A DNA stretch of 64,000 nt from Corythucha ciliata (taxonomy: Eukaryota; Arthropoda; Insecta; Hemiptera; Tingidae): the NCBI GenBank assembly GCA_038030265.1, contig CM075938.1:1899009-1963008 (forward strand). The letters are read 5' to 3'. Position 1 is the first letter of the stretch; the number at the start of each line of letters is the position of its first letter. This document shows positions 51,376 to 64,000 of the stretch, piece by piece. The notes beneath the pieces are model-generated. The model worked only from the letters and a program-made list of their open reading frames with translations. It ran no database searches and was not told where the DNA came from. Made by a program: the position numbers and the translations under genes.

Positions 51376-54300
51376 GTAAGCAAAAGGACCTTGTTATAAT
51401 ACGTATAAAAATTTGAATACTCGCGTTAGAGTTTGTTGTTCTCTTGTAGGTGTAGGTACTCTTTTATAAATCAGTACAAATTCGATAAATGAGCTGGTAC
51501 GATGTTAAAAACCGCGTTTCTTCGTTGAAGCACGATTAAAGGGGAGGGGGGGGGGAATTGTGCGCGATTACAGAGAAATACTCTTTACCGGTTTACACAG
51601 TGATTGCACGAGTACACCCCTAATACATATATGTATGTTGTTGAACGCAGGGCATTAAGGTTATGCAATGATTAAAATGCGTAAATTAAGAAATTACACG
51701 GGTTAGAACAAGGCAAATGGTGTGGTAAAAAAATAACGTAATCGACATATTTTTGGTTGAGCCTATAATGACGGTTGTTCCAAGAAAAGCATGGCCTATC
51801 ATTCCTCCAAATCGCCTGCCTGCTCTTAGTTTTGATCGGTTTGATGACGCGGTATTTTGTCTGTTAATTTGCATTTTTGATCTGCTGAAAATTACGAGAG
51901 GGATGCAATTTTTAAAAATTTAAACATGTCCCTGGCGTTTCCGAATTTGCTCAGTGCAATAACTCTCGCAGTCGTCATGTTATTCCCGAAAAAGTGTAAG
52001 AGTAGGGTGTGAGGATAGCAGTTTGAAGTAGAAAAATTGTCCTTCATGCTAAATTAAGTTATTGCTGTATTGTATTTTTTTATTCGTGATTATAATCGTA
52101 GGGCTGTGTATTCAGAAATCAGTCTTCAGCGAGACAGGTGGTGAAGTGAACTCGTTTTTTTAAAGAAAAAGCCAGAATTCATGTCACTATCTACTTCACA
52201 GGGTGCTAACAACGGGTAGAATAGTAACCATAATAATTGGGGTGTGGGATAGTCTTCTGTCAGACGTCAGTTTTGTAGGTACCCGCTATTCGTTATAATT
52301 TTCGAATAATTTACGTATGGTGGGCCTAAATTGACGAAAAAAGTATATTTTCATCTATATTTCCCTCGTATTCTGTTTGGTGTTTAGTGCTCACGTATAA
52401 ATGAAATTGCACTCTTTCCAATCGCCGCGCCGGTTGTCAGAGCAAAATTGTTCTTGTCATGCGATTCTTGTCATGCATGAACAAAATGTCCGAGTGCACA
52501 GTAAAAATATTGTTAGACCCACGAGTGCTTAGCGGCTTTTTAGAACAAAAATTTTGGGATACACTAAGCAAGTCATCCATTCTATCATAAGAGCCCCCCC
52601 CCCCGTCTATACGTGATGTTTTCCTCTTAAACTTTTAACTTCTCGTATGCGCCTGCCAGGTGGCTCAAGTCTCCGTATGTATGCCTTTTTAAAGGAGCAT
52701 CTGTGTGTTATAGTACCTTTTAAGCTTTGTGCACGGGTGTTATATGGAACGCACACCTTTCTGGGAGGGGGTGGATTCATTTTGTGCATGGTTCTTCGTT
52801 CACCCTCATCTGTCCGTCCCCATTCTTAATTACTTGGTCCGTGGAGAGGCTTTTCGATTGGTGGTTTTGATGGGCAGATGGTTTTAGGCGCCTGCCCCTT
52901 CGTCAAGGCGTAATTTACTTTTAGTCCGCTTTTAAATTGCTCGTTCAATTTTAACCTTTACGTTTGATTTACTTTTACGTGTAAATTAGGATAAGGGGAC
53001 AATTTTATAAAGGGTGACGACTACAGTGATCTCAGATAGTGAAATTATGCTGTAATCTCAATTATACGATCTCTTCACACGATTAAAAAAGGACCTTCCC
53101 CCTCTTTTAACAATTTGAATCCTTGATCAACGTAGAATTTTCTCGCTCGAAGAGAATAAGAACTCGGCCTATTTATGTGTTTCCGAGAGCTAGAAATTGA
53201 TAACGCGGGATCGGTTTCTCATAAATTGTCAAGAAGTCTGGACCTTTAGACGCAACCATAAAGTAGATAGTAAAACAATAAATTTAAAGCGTAAAAAACT
53301 CCATATTTTTCATTTGTTTCCTGGAAGTCTTTAGAAGAACGATATTATTGCCCCATTTCTATATCGTTTGGTCTCAATTCCACCTCACTGTTATACGACA
53401 TATTTGCTAATAAGCAGAGACAATGTTGCTGTAGCTAAAAGCTTCTTTTATATGATTCGCATCAGGCTTTTTATGTCCGATCATTTTGAGAGAAAAAAAC
53501 TATAATTTATGCGGAAATACTTGTCTTTTTTTTGTGGTTTTCTTTTCATACTCACACGGCACGTGTGTGAGCCGATTGTCCAACGCATCCACTTTACAGA
53601 AAAGCAGGCTCGTGTTGGAAACACCTGCAGGCCAAGGTTGATGACAGTGAAAGGAAGATGAACGTATGGAGACGACTCTTATCCTGCGCTCATTCAACTC
53701 CATTTCGTTCATTCAACGCTTTCCAATTGAAATAATTGGGAGTTTTTGCGGGTAGCTCGCCGATAACGTAGAAGTTGACAGCAACACAGTCACATTGAAA
53801 CCAATCAGGTCTTTACCCTTCTAGCACAAAATGAATAAATTACGCGTTTACCGGACTAGCTGACAAACTTACTTATATTTCGCCTATTAGTCGAATGTGG
53901 ATAGTTTATTCGCTCGCGAGATATTCGTTTACAAATTATAGTTCGATCTAAAGGAAGTCCTAAGCTTGGATCACGCACGATGCAATTTAAGAAGCACCTT
54001 TGCTCTCTGCGGGCTGATACTGTAACTTAAAGAAATCGGATTTATTGTTATAAATCACCCGTGGAGTGGGGGGGGGGGGTTGTGATTCTGTAACTTTAAG
54101 ATTATCAGATATCCCATCGGGAGACATGTGGCATCATTCATTTTAACGTGTCATCTTTTCGGAGTACTTTAAGAAAGGGCTCTGAATACGGCCCAAAATT
54201 CGACATCTATACATGAGTTACAGAATAGCCCCCTCACCATAGGTAGCCCACTTCCCATATAGGTAGGAACACGGTGCTTTTTCTCACTTTGCAAGCTTAA

Positions 54301-57300
54301 TCTTGAATGACTTATGTAACGTGGACTTTGGATTTTAAGTAAAATTAATTGACGTGAGGAATATCGTGCTGAGCCATAAATTTATTAGCGCCAATGTCAA
54401 ACGTCTTTGTCCAGAGCTCTTTCAAATTCCCCTAGACGATTCCAATGAGCCGTCGTTTGTTCGTTTTTAATTGTGTGGGAGTATCGAACAATGCGGTTGA
54501 CAATGCAGTTGACATTTTTTGATTCCTATATCGTGACGATTCCTATCAAGCACTTGCCATCATCAAAACGAGTCCACGTTTAAACAAAAACCCTTGTTTT
54601 CGTGACATAAATATTCGATATACGTTCGGGTCTAACAACTATAGCGTGGGCGTCTCCGCAAGCGTTTTTGACTTCGAAACCACACTAGGTTGATTATCTT
54701 CTTGAATTCTCACATTTATTTTGACAAGTGATAACTCTGATGTCATAACTTAATTTAAAACAGGAATAGCGTTGGAGGACAGTATTCAAGTGCGCGTGAA
54801 TCTCTATAAGTGGGAGAGTTGCACAATTCAGGTTTTCCATCTCGTTGAAAAAAGTATAAAAACCGGGGGTGATTTCGTTTTCTTAATAGGAATCCCTTGG
54901 CGGTCTGATTTATATAGGTAAACCCCGTTTAACCGTAATTCAGTAAGCCCTTGGTATCGGGGAGGTTTTACGATTTATCGTTAACGTGAAATATCTGTAT
55001 TTTAATTAATTAAGCATATCGAGGTGGTTGGTGGTTTTTTGGAGTTACCTTTCTACAGGTAGAATATTTCTAATTGTGCTGTAATTTATGATTTCCCCCG
55101 TCCCCGTTGGTCACCCCTTTTCTTTCGTATCCCCTAAGAAGTGAAAAAAAGGGGGTCTGGAAGAAAAGAGCTTTGATTATAAGAATGAAAAAAAAGGAGC
55201 AGTGCCGGTGCTTTAGAAGAGGTACCAAGGACCAAGTGCCTTTTTTTCTCATCCTTAGACTTTCTTCCCTCCCTGCCTAGGGCCACCTATCCACTTCTTA
55301 TATTGCTGTGGAAGGCTTTCTTATCCTCCCCCTCCCTGATCACGCCCTAAAGCCACAAAACACGAAAGTCTTGTTGTTGCATTCCAGAGGTACTAGTTGT
55401 TTAAAATAAGTGATTATTCTTCCTGAGTTCCATCCAATGATTACTCGTACAATTTGGTCCTCTCCGTCGTTGAATTTTCTCTTTAGGCGTTACGCAGCGA
55501 ATTTTGGGAGTTGGTAATTTTGACATCGGCGACAACAGTTGAAATTTAGCTATGCGATGACAGCAAAATCTAAATGAAATATTAGTCTTGCTCGTTCGTT
55601 ATTATGAACAGGCCAGGGAAGAAAAGCAATGCTACTTCTTTAGTTCTTTGTTGGGGGGGGGGGGGCTAGGATCAAATTTGCCTCCCTTTCCACCGTTTCA
55701 ATTGATATCGAGAGTGGAAGGAACGGTTTCACACCGTTACGTACTTATGCGACGGTGAAAAACCGCCAAGTGATGGAGCGGGTCATAATTATGACGTCCG
55801 TCCATAGCCCGTACTCGCAGAACCAGAAAATATGTTCTGAAGAATAAAACGGGCCCACTCCCTCAGTTGGCAGGTTTTTATTGTCGCATCAAAAGAATGT
55901 TCGGAACGGTGTGAAACTGGAGTCCCCAGCTCAACATTGCGCTAGTGAAATGTCCTCATGTTGTTGTGTCAAGTTCGGCTTGTCAGGACGGAAGAATACC
56001 GTGGTGTATGCAAAAAGTCAATTATATTTACAGAGCTGCGCTGGAACATGAGACAAAGAGGAGAATAGCGGAATTCTCAGGGATCCTCAACAAGCCGCCC
56101 CATTCCAGCCAGTTCCTACTTGCTGTGAATAGCAAGGTCCCGATACTTAGTACTAAAGAAGACAACCTCAATCTGTATATGTTTTTCAATAACAAAAAGA
56201 GTCCCCCCATCCCCCGACAGAGGCTTTCCCGCAAAGTCAAAGTGCATCACTAAAACTGAAAACATTCTTTGGTTCCAAGGAAGGTATTATTAACTATACT
56301 ATGTAGGGGGGGGGGGTAAATCGTGGCATACGCCAATTTTAGTGATTTTCTTGTTCATGGAATTACTCTGGTGCCTAACCTGAAGTGATTATGAACTTGA
56401 AAACGCGCGATCATAAAGATATCGGCGAGTGCAATTCCTCATCAGAAGGGTTGATGGATGGTTTTCAATGCGGAACATCAAAGAGGCCGCGTGGGAGAGA
56501 AACCGCACTTAATGTAGGTATTTATGCGGAATTCACAACTTCTGGGATCGGCTTTTAAAAGTGTGAGTTTCATTTACACCTCTACGTTTTACGTTCAGCT
56601 ATAGGCACCTTGTAATTAAACGGCACTTTCCCCTTCGTTGTGCCTGATTTTCTTGTTCACCTTTCAAGTATATCGATCCAGGGTGCAGGAGCTTGAGGTC
56701 GTTGCTCAACGTATAGTTTAAAATTTTCTCCCTGGAACAACCAAGTGAGCAAAAAAGCAACGAAATTAGAGCCTTCGGGTATTTGGGAGTTTTTTTTCTC
56801 ACCTCAGCGGACAGAGAGGACGAAACTTGTTAAAAGTTAGAAGTTATCATATGCGGTGAGGCAGTACAATTAAGCTGGAAACGTTATAATGGGTCACATT
56901 GTGATATCACCGTATGCGCGGGACAAATGAGTTCTGACTAAAAGGCTTGTATAAAATGTCAACTCCTCCTCTCTTCTGTAAACCAAATAAAAGGTATACG
57001 AGAATCAACAAAACAATACCCGCACGCTTTGAATGCGATTCTCCTGCGTCGAATCAAATATATTTCATTCGCCTGTAAAACTCGGTCAATCGCCACCCTT
57101 TTCCATTTCCGTTTACTGCAAAAGGCACTCCAAGGCACGTATGTTTATACACCTTTTTTGTTTGTTTGCTCTGTTCGAGTTAGACGGGGGGGTTTAGAAA
57201 AAACAGGAATTCCGCCGTATTAATGCTGCGATTTTTCAAAAGCGCGACGTCAAGCTGGTTGAGAGGTTCGTTACGATGGTGATGATGAAATCCCTCTTCT

Positions 57301-58611
57301 AATCTCCTTGAAAAAATACATGAGAGTAATTTGTGAGGTTTCTGCTCTAATTCTAACGAAAAACCACGGTTCTTACAATTAGTGATTTTTCATGATGAAT
57401 GACAAAAACTTCAGCAACACTGTTTAAAAAAAAAAATCGCTGAAATCGCTCCCGTGTACAAGCCGCTTTAGTATACGCTGCTGGTACGCGTGAGCGGTTT
57501 CTCGCTTCCCACATTAGCGGTTGCTGCGTGAAGAAGCCGATTTGAAACCGCGCCGCGCGATACCGCATATGTGTGAAACGAGCCTAGTAAAATAAACTAT
57601 AAAATCTAAATACTTGTGGGTGGATAATTTTTGTTTCCTTAGAGGGAGGGAGGGCGAGGTTTAAAGGTACGATGTGCTTCTTGAAGAAAGAGACCACCCA
57701 CGTTGGGGTTAAAAAAAGGTAACTATTATGAAATTGTAGGGCTTATGAATTTACGATTCGATCCCGTTTATGTATGTCTTCAGGATAGTGTGAGAAAGAA
57801 GATCTTCCTGAGCCCACTCACATCTCCTTTGACCTGAATTCATGAATTCAAAGTCGTTAGATGTAAAATACAGTGAAAACCAGTTTTCCGTAGCAATGAG
57901 AAGGAATGCTGAGAATCTTTACCTTTTATGCATGCTGGAGGTGTGACAATGGAACTGCACAAAGATTGCGAATCGCTAAGTGGTTAATTGACTCCACCTT
58001 GGCCAAGTAATTGAATAAATAGTTCCCCTTTCTCATTTGTTATCGTATTTTTTTCAATCCTTTGAACTGATTTAAAAAAATAATCTGAGTTCGCCTTGCA
58101 CCCCCTCCCCCGTCCCATATCCCAGAGACACTTTCAAAGGCAGCCACTCACCACTGTTTTTTCATCTTCTTCCAAACAACCTTAGAGAGCTACACCAGTA
58201 GAAAAAAAAGAGTGTGACCGATGCCATATGGCTCACACATTGTTTTTAAGTAAAAGTCGTAAAAGAGGCCAGTCCAACTGTTAGCACATCCGCAGATTAA
58301 GCCCCCTTGGCAACGCGACTTGGCGAGGGTATACAGCTTGGGGAGGGGAGATTCCATGTTATACGGGCGAGCCCTACAGGCATTCTTCCCTTCTATAATC
58401 TTGTACTCCTGAATTCATCCCAGGTCACTGTGTAGTTGATTTCCTTTGAAAAAACGTTTCATTACTTATAGTAGTCATAACATTTTTCTCCAGGGGATTA
58501 TCATCGTAGTTTGAATGCCTAATAAAGCAATTCTGTTTATTTTCGAAGAGGCCGACGGAATAAGGAAAATTAAAATATTGGCAAACAAGTGGTACCTAAT
58601 TATTATTTTGT
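51376..58611. other. long non-coding interval, probable intron or intergenic
   Basis: More than 7 kb without a supported gene. Scraps of GGGC(T/C)GTATTCAGA-type MITE ends are near 52100 and 54178; homopolymers at 52595, 54070, 55655 and 56307. Confidence 0.4.
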
Positions 58612-58756
58612 TTTTAAGGTTTTGGCTTATTGCTTCTTCGTCTTCTTCGTTTCCTGAGCTTTCATCTTCTTGCGCTGAAGGCATCGTCCAGAGCACAAGA
58701 AGGCGAAAGCTCAGGAAACGAAGAAGTAGAAGAATCAACAAGCCAAAACCCTAAAA
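58612..58756. repeat. 145-bp hairpin with coding-like arms
   Basis: 65-bp arms (58612-58676 and 58692-58756), about 88% complementary, 15-bp loop. Each arm, read outward from the loop, encodes a similar acidic peptide: AQEDESSGNEEDEE on the minus strand and AQEGESSGNEEVEE on the plus strand. See findings. Confidence 0.7.
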
Positions 58757-61700
58757 ATGAAATATTAATCTAGCTGTATGGCTCAAAAACTGGTGCCTAG
58801 GCGGTACCTATGTGAAATGTTTCAAAATATTTAAATTACGTTTTGTTCCCTCTCCTTTTCAAGAGCCAAGTTTTTAGCCTGGGGTTTCCTCTGGAAATAA
58901 CATGCTACACGGTCATAACAGCGGCAAATCCATTTCGACATGAAATTATTCAAGATCTTTCAACTCTCTGAGGAAAACAACCGTCTAGTGGAATTCCTTT
59001 TGATTCATCTTATAGTCTTCTCACTGTCGCCGTAAAGACATGTCGTCACACCCGTCGTATTCTACACGGTGAGAAATGTCAACTTCAACCGTTTCCTCAA
59101 GTTGTAATTTAAGGTACAAGTTGAATGACACGTGTTGAAAATTACAATTAATTTCTACGGTTGGATCGTGACTGGTTGTAGTATCGCCTTTCAAAACGAA
59201 AAACGATTCAGTGTGAATAGCACTTGGGTATGGAAGAGAAAGATTCGTTGGAAATGCAGTTCAAAACTTGGACAATGAACGCAATGTATTTAGCCCTTCC
59301 ACGACTTTTTAACTTGAATTATCACCTACAAAATCTATATTATTTAGTAATACTAGTGCTCTTGTGGAAAAGAGCACTTAGTTCTGTGTATGAGTCCTTG
59401 AACGAATTCATGTCCATTGCGCCTGCAAATTGAAAAAGCGTAAATACAAATTCAATGTTGTACCTGAGTTTTACATGCTTTTCAAAGGACTCTTCATATT
59501 TCTTAAAATAAAGTACAAACAATCGCCATAATCTGCAAACAAATAGAGTCATTCATTTGGTATAATGATCATCGACTACTCCAAGTTCATAACCTCTCTT
59601 AATTTCCGCCTCCGTTCTAATTCATTCCAATTTTTCGCGCCTTTAAAATGAGGGCAAGAGATGTGATCTTAAGAAGGAGAACGTTATCTATGTATAATGC
59701 GCGGATAAAATAGTGCAGCATTTATGGTCTTGTATTATACACAAACAATGTCGTACTTTACGAGGAATTTTTTGTTTTCAATTTTGAATACAAACACGCA
59801 CCACTCACTGATGCGAGATATAGAAAATTGTTACACGGTGGAGTGTAGGGGAAACACTTCGAGGAAGCCTGAATGAATGAATGAATGAATGAATGGATGA
59901 ATGATTTGCATGCATCAGTCAAGACCGCCCGCTGGGGGCATTCCAATAAATTTATTGGATACCAATCCCACAGCGGCTCGAGCGGTCTTTCTCAACTGAC
60001 GCCGTAGTGTTTAACCGTGTCGGGGGAAGGTGGGATTGAATGGGTGCGGCAGAGGCGCATTAGCTTCAAATATATTCTATTCGTACCTATAACTGTTAAA
60101 TCGTTTGTTACACTCATCACTTCAGTACCTTCACATTTTTGAGAGTACTAAGTATACATACTTAGTGTAATGGAAAAATTGGTACGGTAATTAGCGAATG
60201 ATTCGTTATGAACAACCCGGAGTTCGACTTACTTCAAATCTATATAGTTGACTTTTTTGTGCGTTGATTGCTCATACACTCTGCCCTATGATTGCGGTTC
60301 GTCGAGACAGTCGAGGGTGGAAATGTCAGTGGGAAGAAGTTTCGTCTTATATTCCTTTTGGCCTCTTTGTCCTTTGTCCATCCATTAACCAATCAAAAAA
60401 TTGGTCAATTACAATAACTGATATGAATTGCCCGAGAAATTGGTTACTTCAATTGCCCGCGATTACCGTTATTTAGATTTGAATAATAATAAAAAAAAAC
60501 ACAAAAAGCAATATACAGGCGTGGGCGCATGTACGATGTGTTGTCGTGAGGTAAACCTTAACTAATATCTTGATCAAATCAACACGAAGGACTATCTTGT
60601 ACATGGCGTGCGAGGGGAATTTTCACGGGTTTGAGAAAAAATATTTAAGCCCTTGGGACAGATTTTTTTATGTACCAGTAAATTGTTGCTTTAACGACAA
60701 CTTAATTACACATTAGTCACTTTTTTATTTAATATTTTCATTTAAGAAAATATCGAAAATATCAAGCATTTTATTTTTTTTAAAATTACAATTCGTCGCA
60801 ATATTATAAGACACATTTCTTGATTCCTCTCCTTTTCTAGACATGAACTTCATCATATTTTTGGGGAAAATGAGGGGGTAAAAAATAATATTGAAAGAGG
60901 GGGTTGAATCCACATTTTCTATATTTCCAGTTTCTTATTTTTTTCTGTACTGGCTCTCTTTTCAAATAAATAAATAATAGCTTTTTCTTCGCTCCCCTTC
61001 TCAAATATTGTTGAAAGAAGGCCAAACGGGCGTGGAATGAATTTTGAGGATAGAACTAAGGTAAAAAAAAAAAAAAAAAAAAAACGATTCAGAGTAGCTC
61101 AGGCAAATGTCTGCCTGAAGCTGTATGTACTATTGCAAGACCTGAGAAAAAATACAGAAGGTCTAGTCTAGATAGATTCGGATCTTTATTGTGCGTTTCC
61201 CGCGCGGTTCAACAGACTCTCTATAATTGTAAATATAATAACCCTACAAGACAAGCTGCCTTCGTAAATTATCAAAGAAAGCTGTAGTGTAGGCGTTATA
61301 TATATTTACCCACCGTTTTACCATAGAATTTTTATTGTTGTCTCAAACAGCATAAATACGGTTAATCTTGATGCACGACTCTCTCACAAACTCTCTTTCC
61401 AATTAGCAACTTGGCAGTTTTGTCTATTTTTATTGTCAATTCCTGCTGATGTTTTAAATTCATAGATGATGGTGCGCAGTGCATCAGAACCCTCGTGAAA
61501 TACCTTCCTTTTATCGTTCAAAAAAAGGATATGTAATTACATCCCAAACGACTTCACCTTTGTGACTATCTGAAATTGGCATTATGTCTCCTTCTTTTAC
61601 TCTTGATTTTGAATGTGTCAATGAGAATTATAGGCTTCCTTACAGTGCAGTTCCTTTAAGAGATTTGAATTCTCGAAAGAATCTCTGGGTATAAGTCCGT

Positions 61701-63990
61701 TTTGCCCGCGCAATACCCTTACGTATCGAAGAATATCCCTCATATCCAGGGGTGAGCCGTCTGTCATCTCCTATAGGCCAACCACAGACCTCAACATTTT
61801 TTTTTTCTGAACCTGCTGCATTGAAAATACTTTTTCGAGGGATTGAGAAAATGGGATAGTATTTGAACCATGATGGAGACTGAAATCACATGGTGACGCA
61901 GATTATGTGAAAACCATCCCTGTCTCGGTCTTAATCGTTGTAATGTAGTAGAGTTTGTAACGAAGTATTGTGAATTATAATTGCGTTTCTTTTAAAACTT
62001 CTGCCCTTCAACATCCCCTCAACGTAGAGCCTATTGAACTGTATGTATAGCACAAAATTTCCTTCCATTCAGCATTTCGCTCCCCTTTCCCTTTCATTCG
62101 TTAGTCCTGTGGAGATTTCCTACCTGAAATTTAGTTATAGCAGCTGCCCTCTAACATGACAAATGGACCGGCGGACCCGTGTAGATTACTCAAAAATACA
62201 ATCGGGCTCACTCCTTCCCCCCCCCCCTTTGGCACGAGCCAAAGAAGTTGGATCCCTTACATCATATTCCTAAAAGAGCTTTATTTTTTTTTTGCGAAAT
62301 TGTTTTTTAATTCCGAGATGTCCTGGCATCAATCTTCATTAGCTAAGCAAAAGAATGATGCCTCTCTGTTCATGAAACGGAGTCACCATCTGGTATATAT
62401 GGATGAGATTGTTGATGGGAAAGGAGTGGAGGAAGCAATCTGTTTTCTAGCATCTTGACCCAAGAGAGAGTTTTCGTTTTGCTTCTTTGTGAACTCGCCC
62501 AGTCTCGCTAAAATAAAAATAGTGCATTTTTAAAAATGAAATGCACTAAAAGATGAAATGTTTACAATGAGCTGTTTTCTTCTATTTTCTGTTTGCCTTC
62601 TCTCATCCTCGTAGCCTATTTTGATGAGTGAATCACTTTTCACCCTCAGGAAAAAACTCAGTTGAGCAAATTATGGTTTCCCCATCCTTTGAAGCTTTGC
62701 TAAGTTCCTACAAAAGGTTTTCATTTTTCTAACATCATCCTCTTCATGCTGCTATTTTTTTCCAAGCGTACAATATTTTTTCCTGTAAATAAGAACATTT
62801 TCTCCAAGAAACGCTTTGTTGTTGGCTGCTTAAGCATCCAGGTGACGGTAAAGTCATGGGAAGTTACAATTACTACATAGTTATATTGAAAGTTTAATCG
62901 TTTTTTTACTTCAGTTTTTTAAATACTTTTTATATTATTTTTTACTTTATTGGACATATTACAGTCAATTCCGGCAGTCAAACGCTTTGAACACATTTTC
63001 AGTAAAAATCCAAAGAGGACTGAGGAGCACAGAAAACGTCAACTCGTACTAATATTAAAAGTGGACTAGTGAAGTCGTGGGGGTGGGCCTGTAGCGTTTT
63101 GTGGTGTCTGACTTCCAGCGATAAAGGCTATCCGAAGCACGTTCACAACCATTCCGTCCAGATCAGACGTACCATAAAGAACAGTTCTTAAGAGTCAGAG
63201 GTTTTGCATAATGTCACTAGAAACGGACGCAACCTCTACAATTCGTGGCTCCCCGTCGCAGCCAGTTTGCGCACTTAGGGGCTACGGACGGTGCATTTTA
63301 ACACCCAGGGATGGTGGATAGTGAGTGTCACATTTTACTCGTGGTGACATACATTTCCTTGCGTGGTTGAACTCTTGCCAACGTGTGCACTGTACTGATG
63401 TTCCACAAGGCTGTGGCTGGGGGGCTGGGTTCCACCTTGGCAGTGGTGGTCTTGTGATTTTGAAACTTTCGTCGCTTCTTGTGTTGGGTTTGAGTTGAGG
63501 TTCTAGAAAGTAAATGAAAATCGAGTTTTTGGTGATGGGGTGAAATACTAGCCATAGTAACTTTAACTCTAGTAACAGTAGTAATACGAGTACACAATGG
63601 GGATGTCATTTTGGTAGGTTCACAGCACACTCAAGAGTTTACTTTTATTTTATTCCATCACGGCTTCTGCGTCATGGTGGTGAGGCACCAACTCACTATC
63701 CCTCATGATGGCTGAATGTTAAAATTACCCAAAAACAATTTTATGCGGATTGATGGTATAGAAGATGTTTAGGAGAGTGGATCAGGGTTTTAGGTTTACT
63801 GTAGTGGGGAAATATTTAAATGTGTCCCCGAAATAGAGCTTCGGAATCCTTGAGAGCGTGTGACTAATCCACTTACGGTTATAAAGTTGATTTCGGCGAA
63901 AAAACAAGTCGAAAAAGTTTTTCGTCCAGACTAGACCTCTTAGAGGCAGCTATTCAGTATTAGAATGGTTATTTTTTCTTTCTTTCTCAG
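58757..63990. other. non-coding interval to window end
   Basis: No gene supported. It includes a (GAAT)n microsatellite at 59871-59904 and a poly-A run at 61063-61084. Confidence 0.4.
59871..59904. repeat. (GAAT)n microsatellite
   Basis: About eight tetranucleotide units with one substitution. Confidence 0.9.
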
Positions 63991-64000
63991 TGCAGGCTGG
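63991..64000 (+). other. possible start of an exon cut by the window end
   Basis: A strong polypyrimidine tract and TTTCTCAG precede TGCAGGCTGG at the window end. It could be the acceptor that follows the donor at 51376. Too short to judge coding. Confidence 0.3.

Noticed and set aside
59224..59433. 69-codon plus-strand open frame
   Set aside because: Short, AT-rich, no family match and expected by chance in this length of sequence.
63328..63630. 100-codon minus-strand open frame rich in Thr and Lys
   Set aside because: Low-complexity composition and no recognisable domain or splice context.

Overview
This is a eukaryotic, animal window, most likely from an arthropod. It has introns with GT/AG borders, two single-copy animal genes, a BEL/Pao element, a PHD-finger LINE, a Gypsy element with 100-bp LTRs, a Transib DNA transposon and many foldback MITEs. 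I cannot name the species. A hemipteran or similar insect is a guess.

Two host genes can be reconstructed exon by exon. ITM2/BRI (integral membrane protein 2, BRICHOS domain) runs on the minus strand in six exons from 25379 down to 7252. COG4 (Golgi tethering complex subunit 4) runs on the plus strand in eleven exons from 25864 to 33607. Their start codons lie 484 bp apart, head to head, so they probably share a promoter region. ITM2 intron 1 (8474-25304, about 16.8 kb) holds most of the transposons. COG4 intron 5 (26918-31813) is filled with minisatellites.

Layout: 1-4858 BEL/Pao remnant cut by the window start; 4859-7251 degenerate short-period repeats; 7252-8473 ITM2 exons 6 to 2; 9518-14246 a CR1/Jockey-type LINE, nearly complete; 14330-16090 a degenerate roughly 35-bp repeat array; 16703-24289 a Gypsy element with a TSD, into which a 2987-bp Transib (20975-23961) has inserted, next to a Copia-like scrap; 25380-25863 the shared promoter region; 25864-33607 COG4; 33608-64000 mostly non-coding, with foldback elements, MITEs, a tRNA-derived SINE candidate, a broken RNase-H-bearing LINE, and one candidate exon of a further plus-strand gene (51279-51375) whose next exon may start at 63991.

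Most interesting signals: (1) the Transib ends carry the RAG heptamer CACAGTG plus a shared A-rich block set 11 bp away at one end and 21 bp at the other, an arrangement like 12/23 recombination signals; (2) a 30-bp minisatellite in COG4 intron 5 is a dense array of RFX X-box palindromes, flanked by two arms of the same degenerate repeat in opposite orientation; (3) the LINE ORF1 ends in UGA-CUA followed by 133 open codons ending in an AUGA overlap with ORF2; (4) a 1.9-kb, almost fully self-complementary foldback element with TA flanks lies at 36458-38399; (5) ITM2 stops directly after BRICHOS, with no visible C-terminal Bri peptide.
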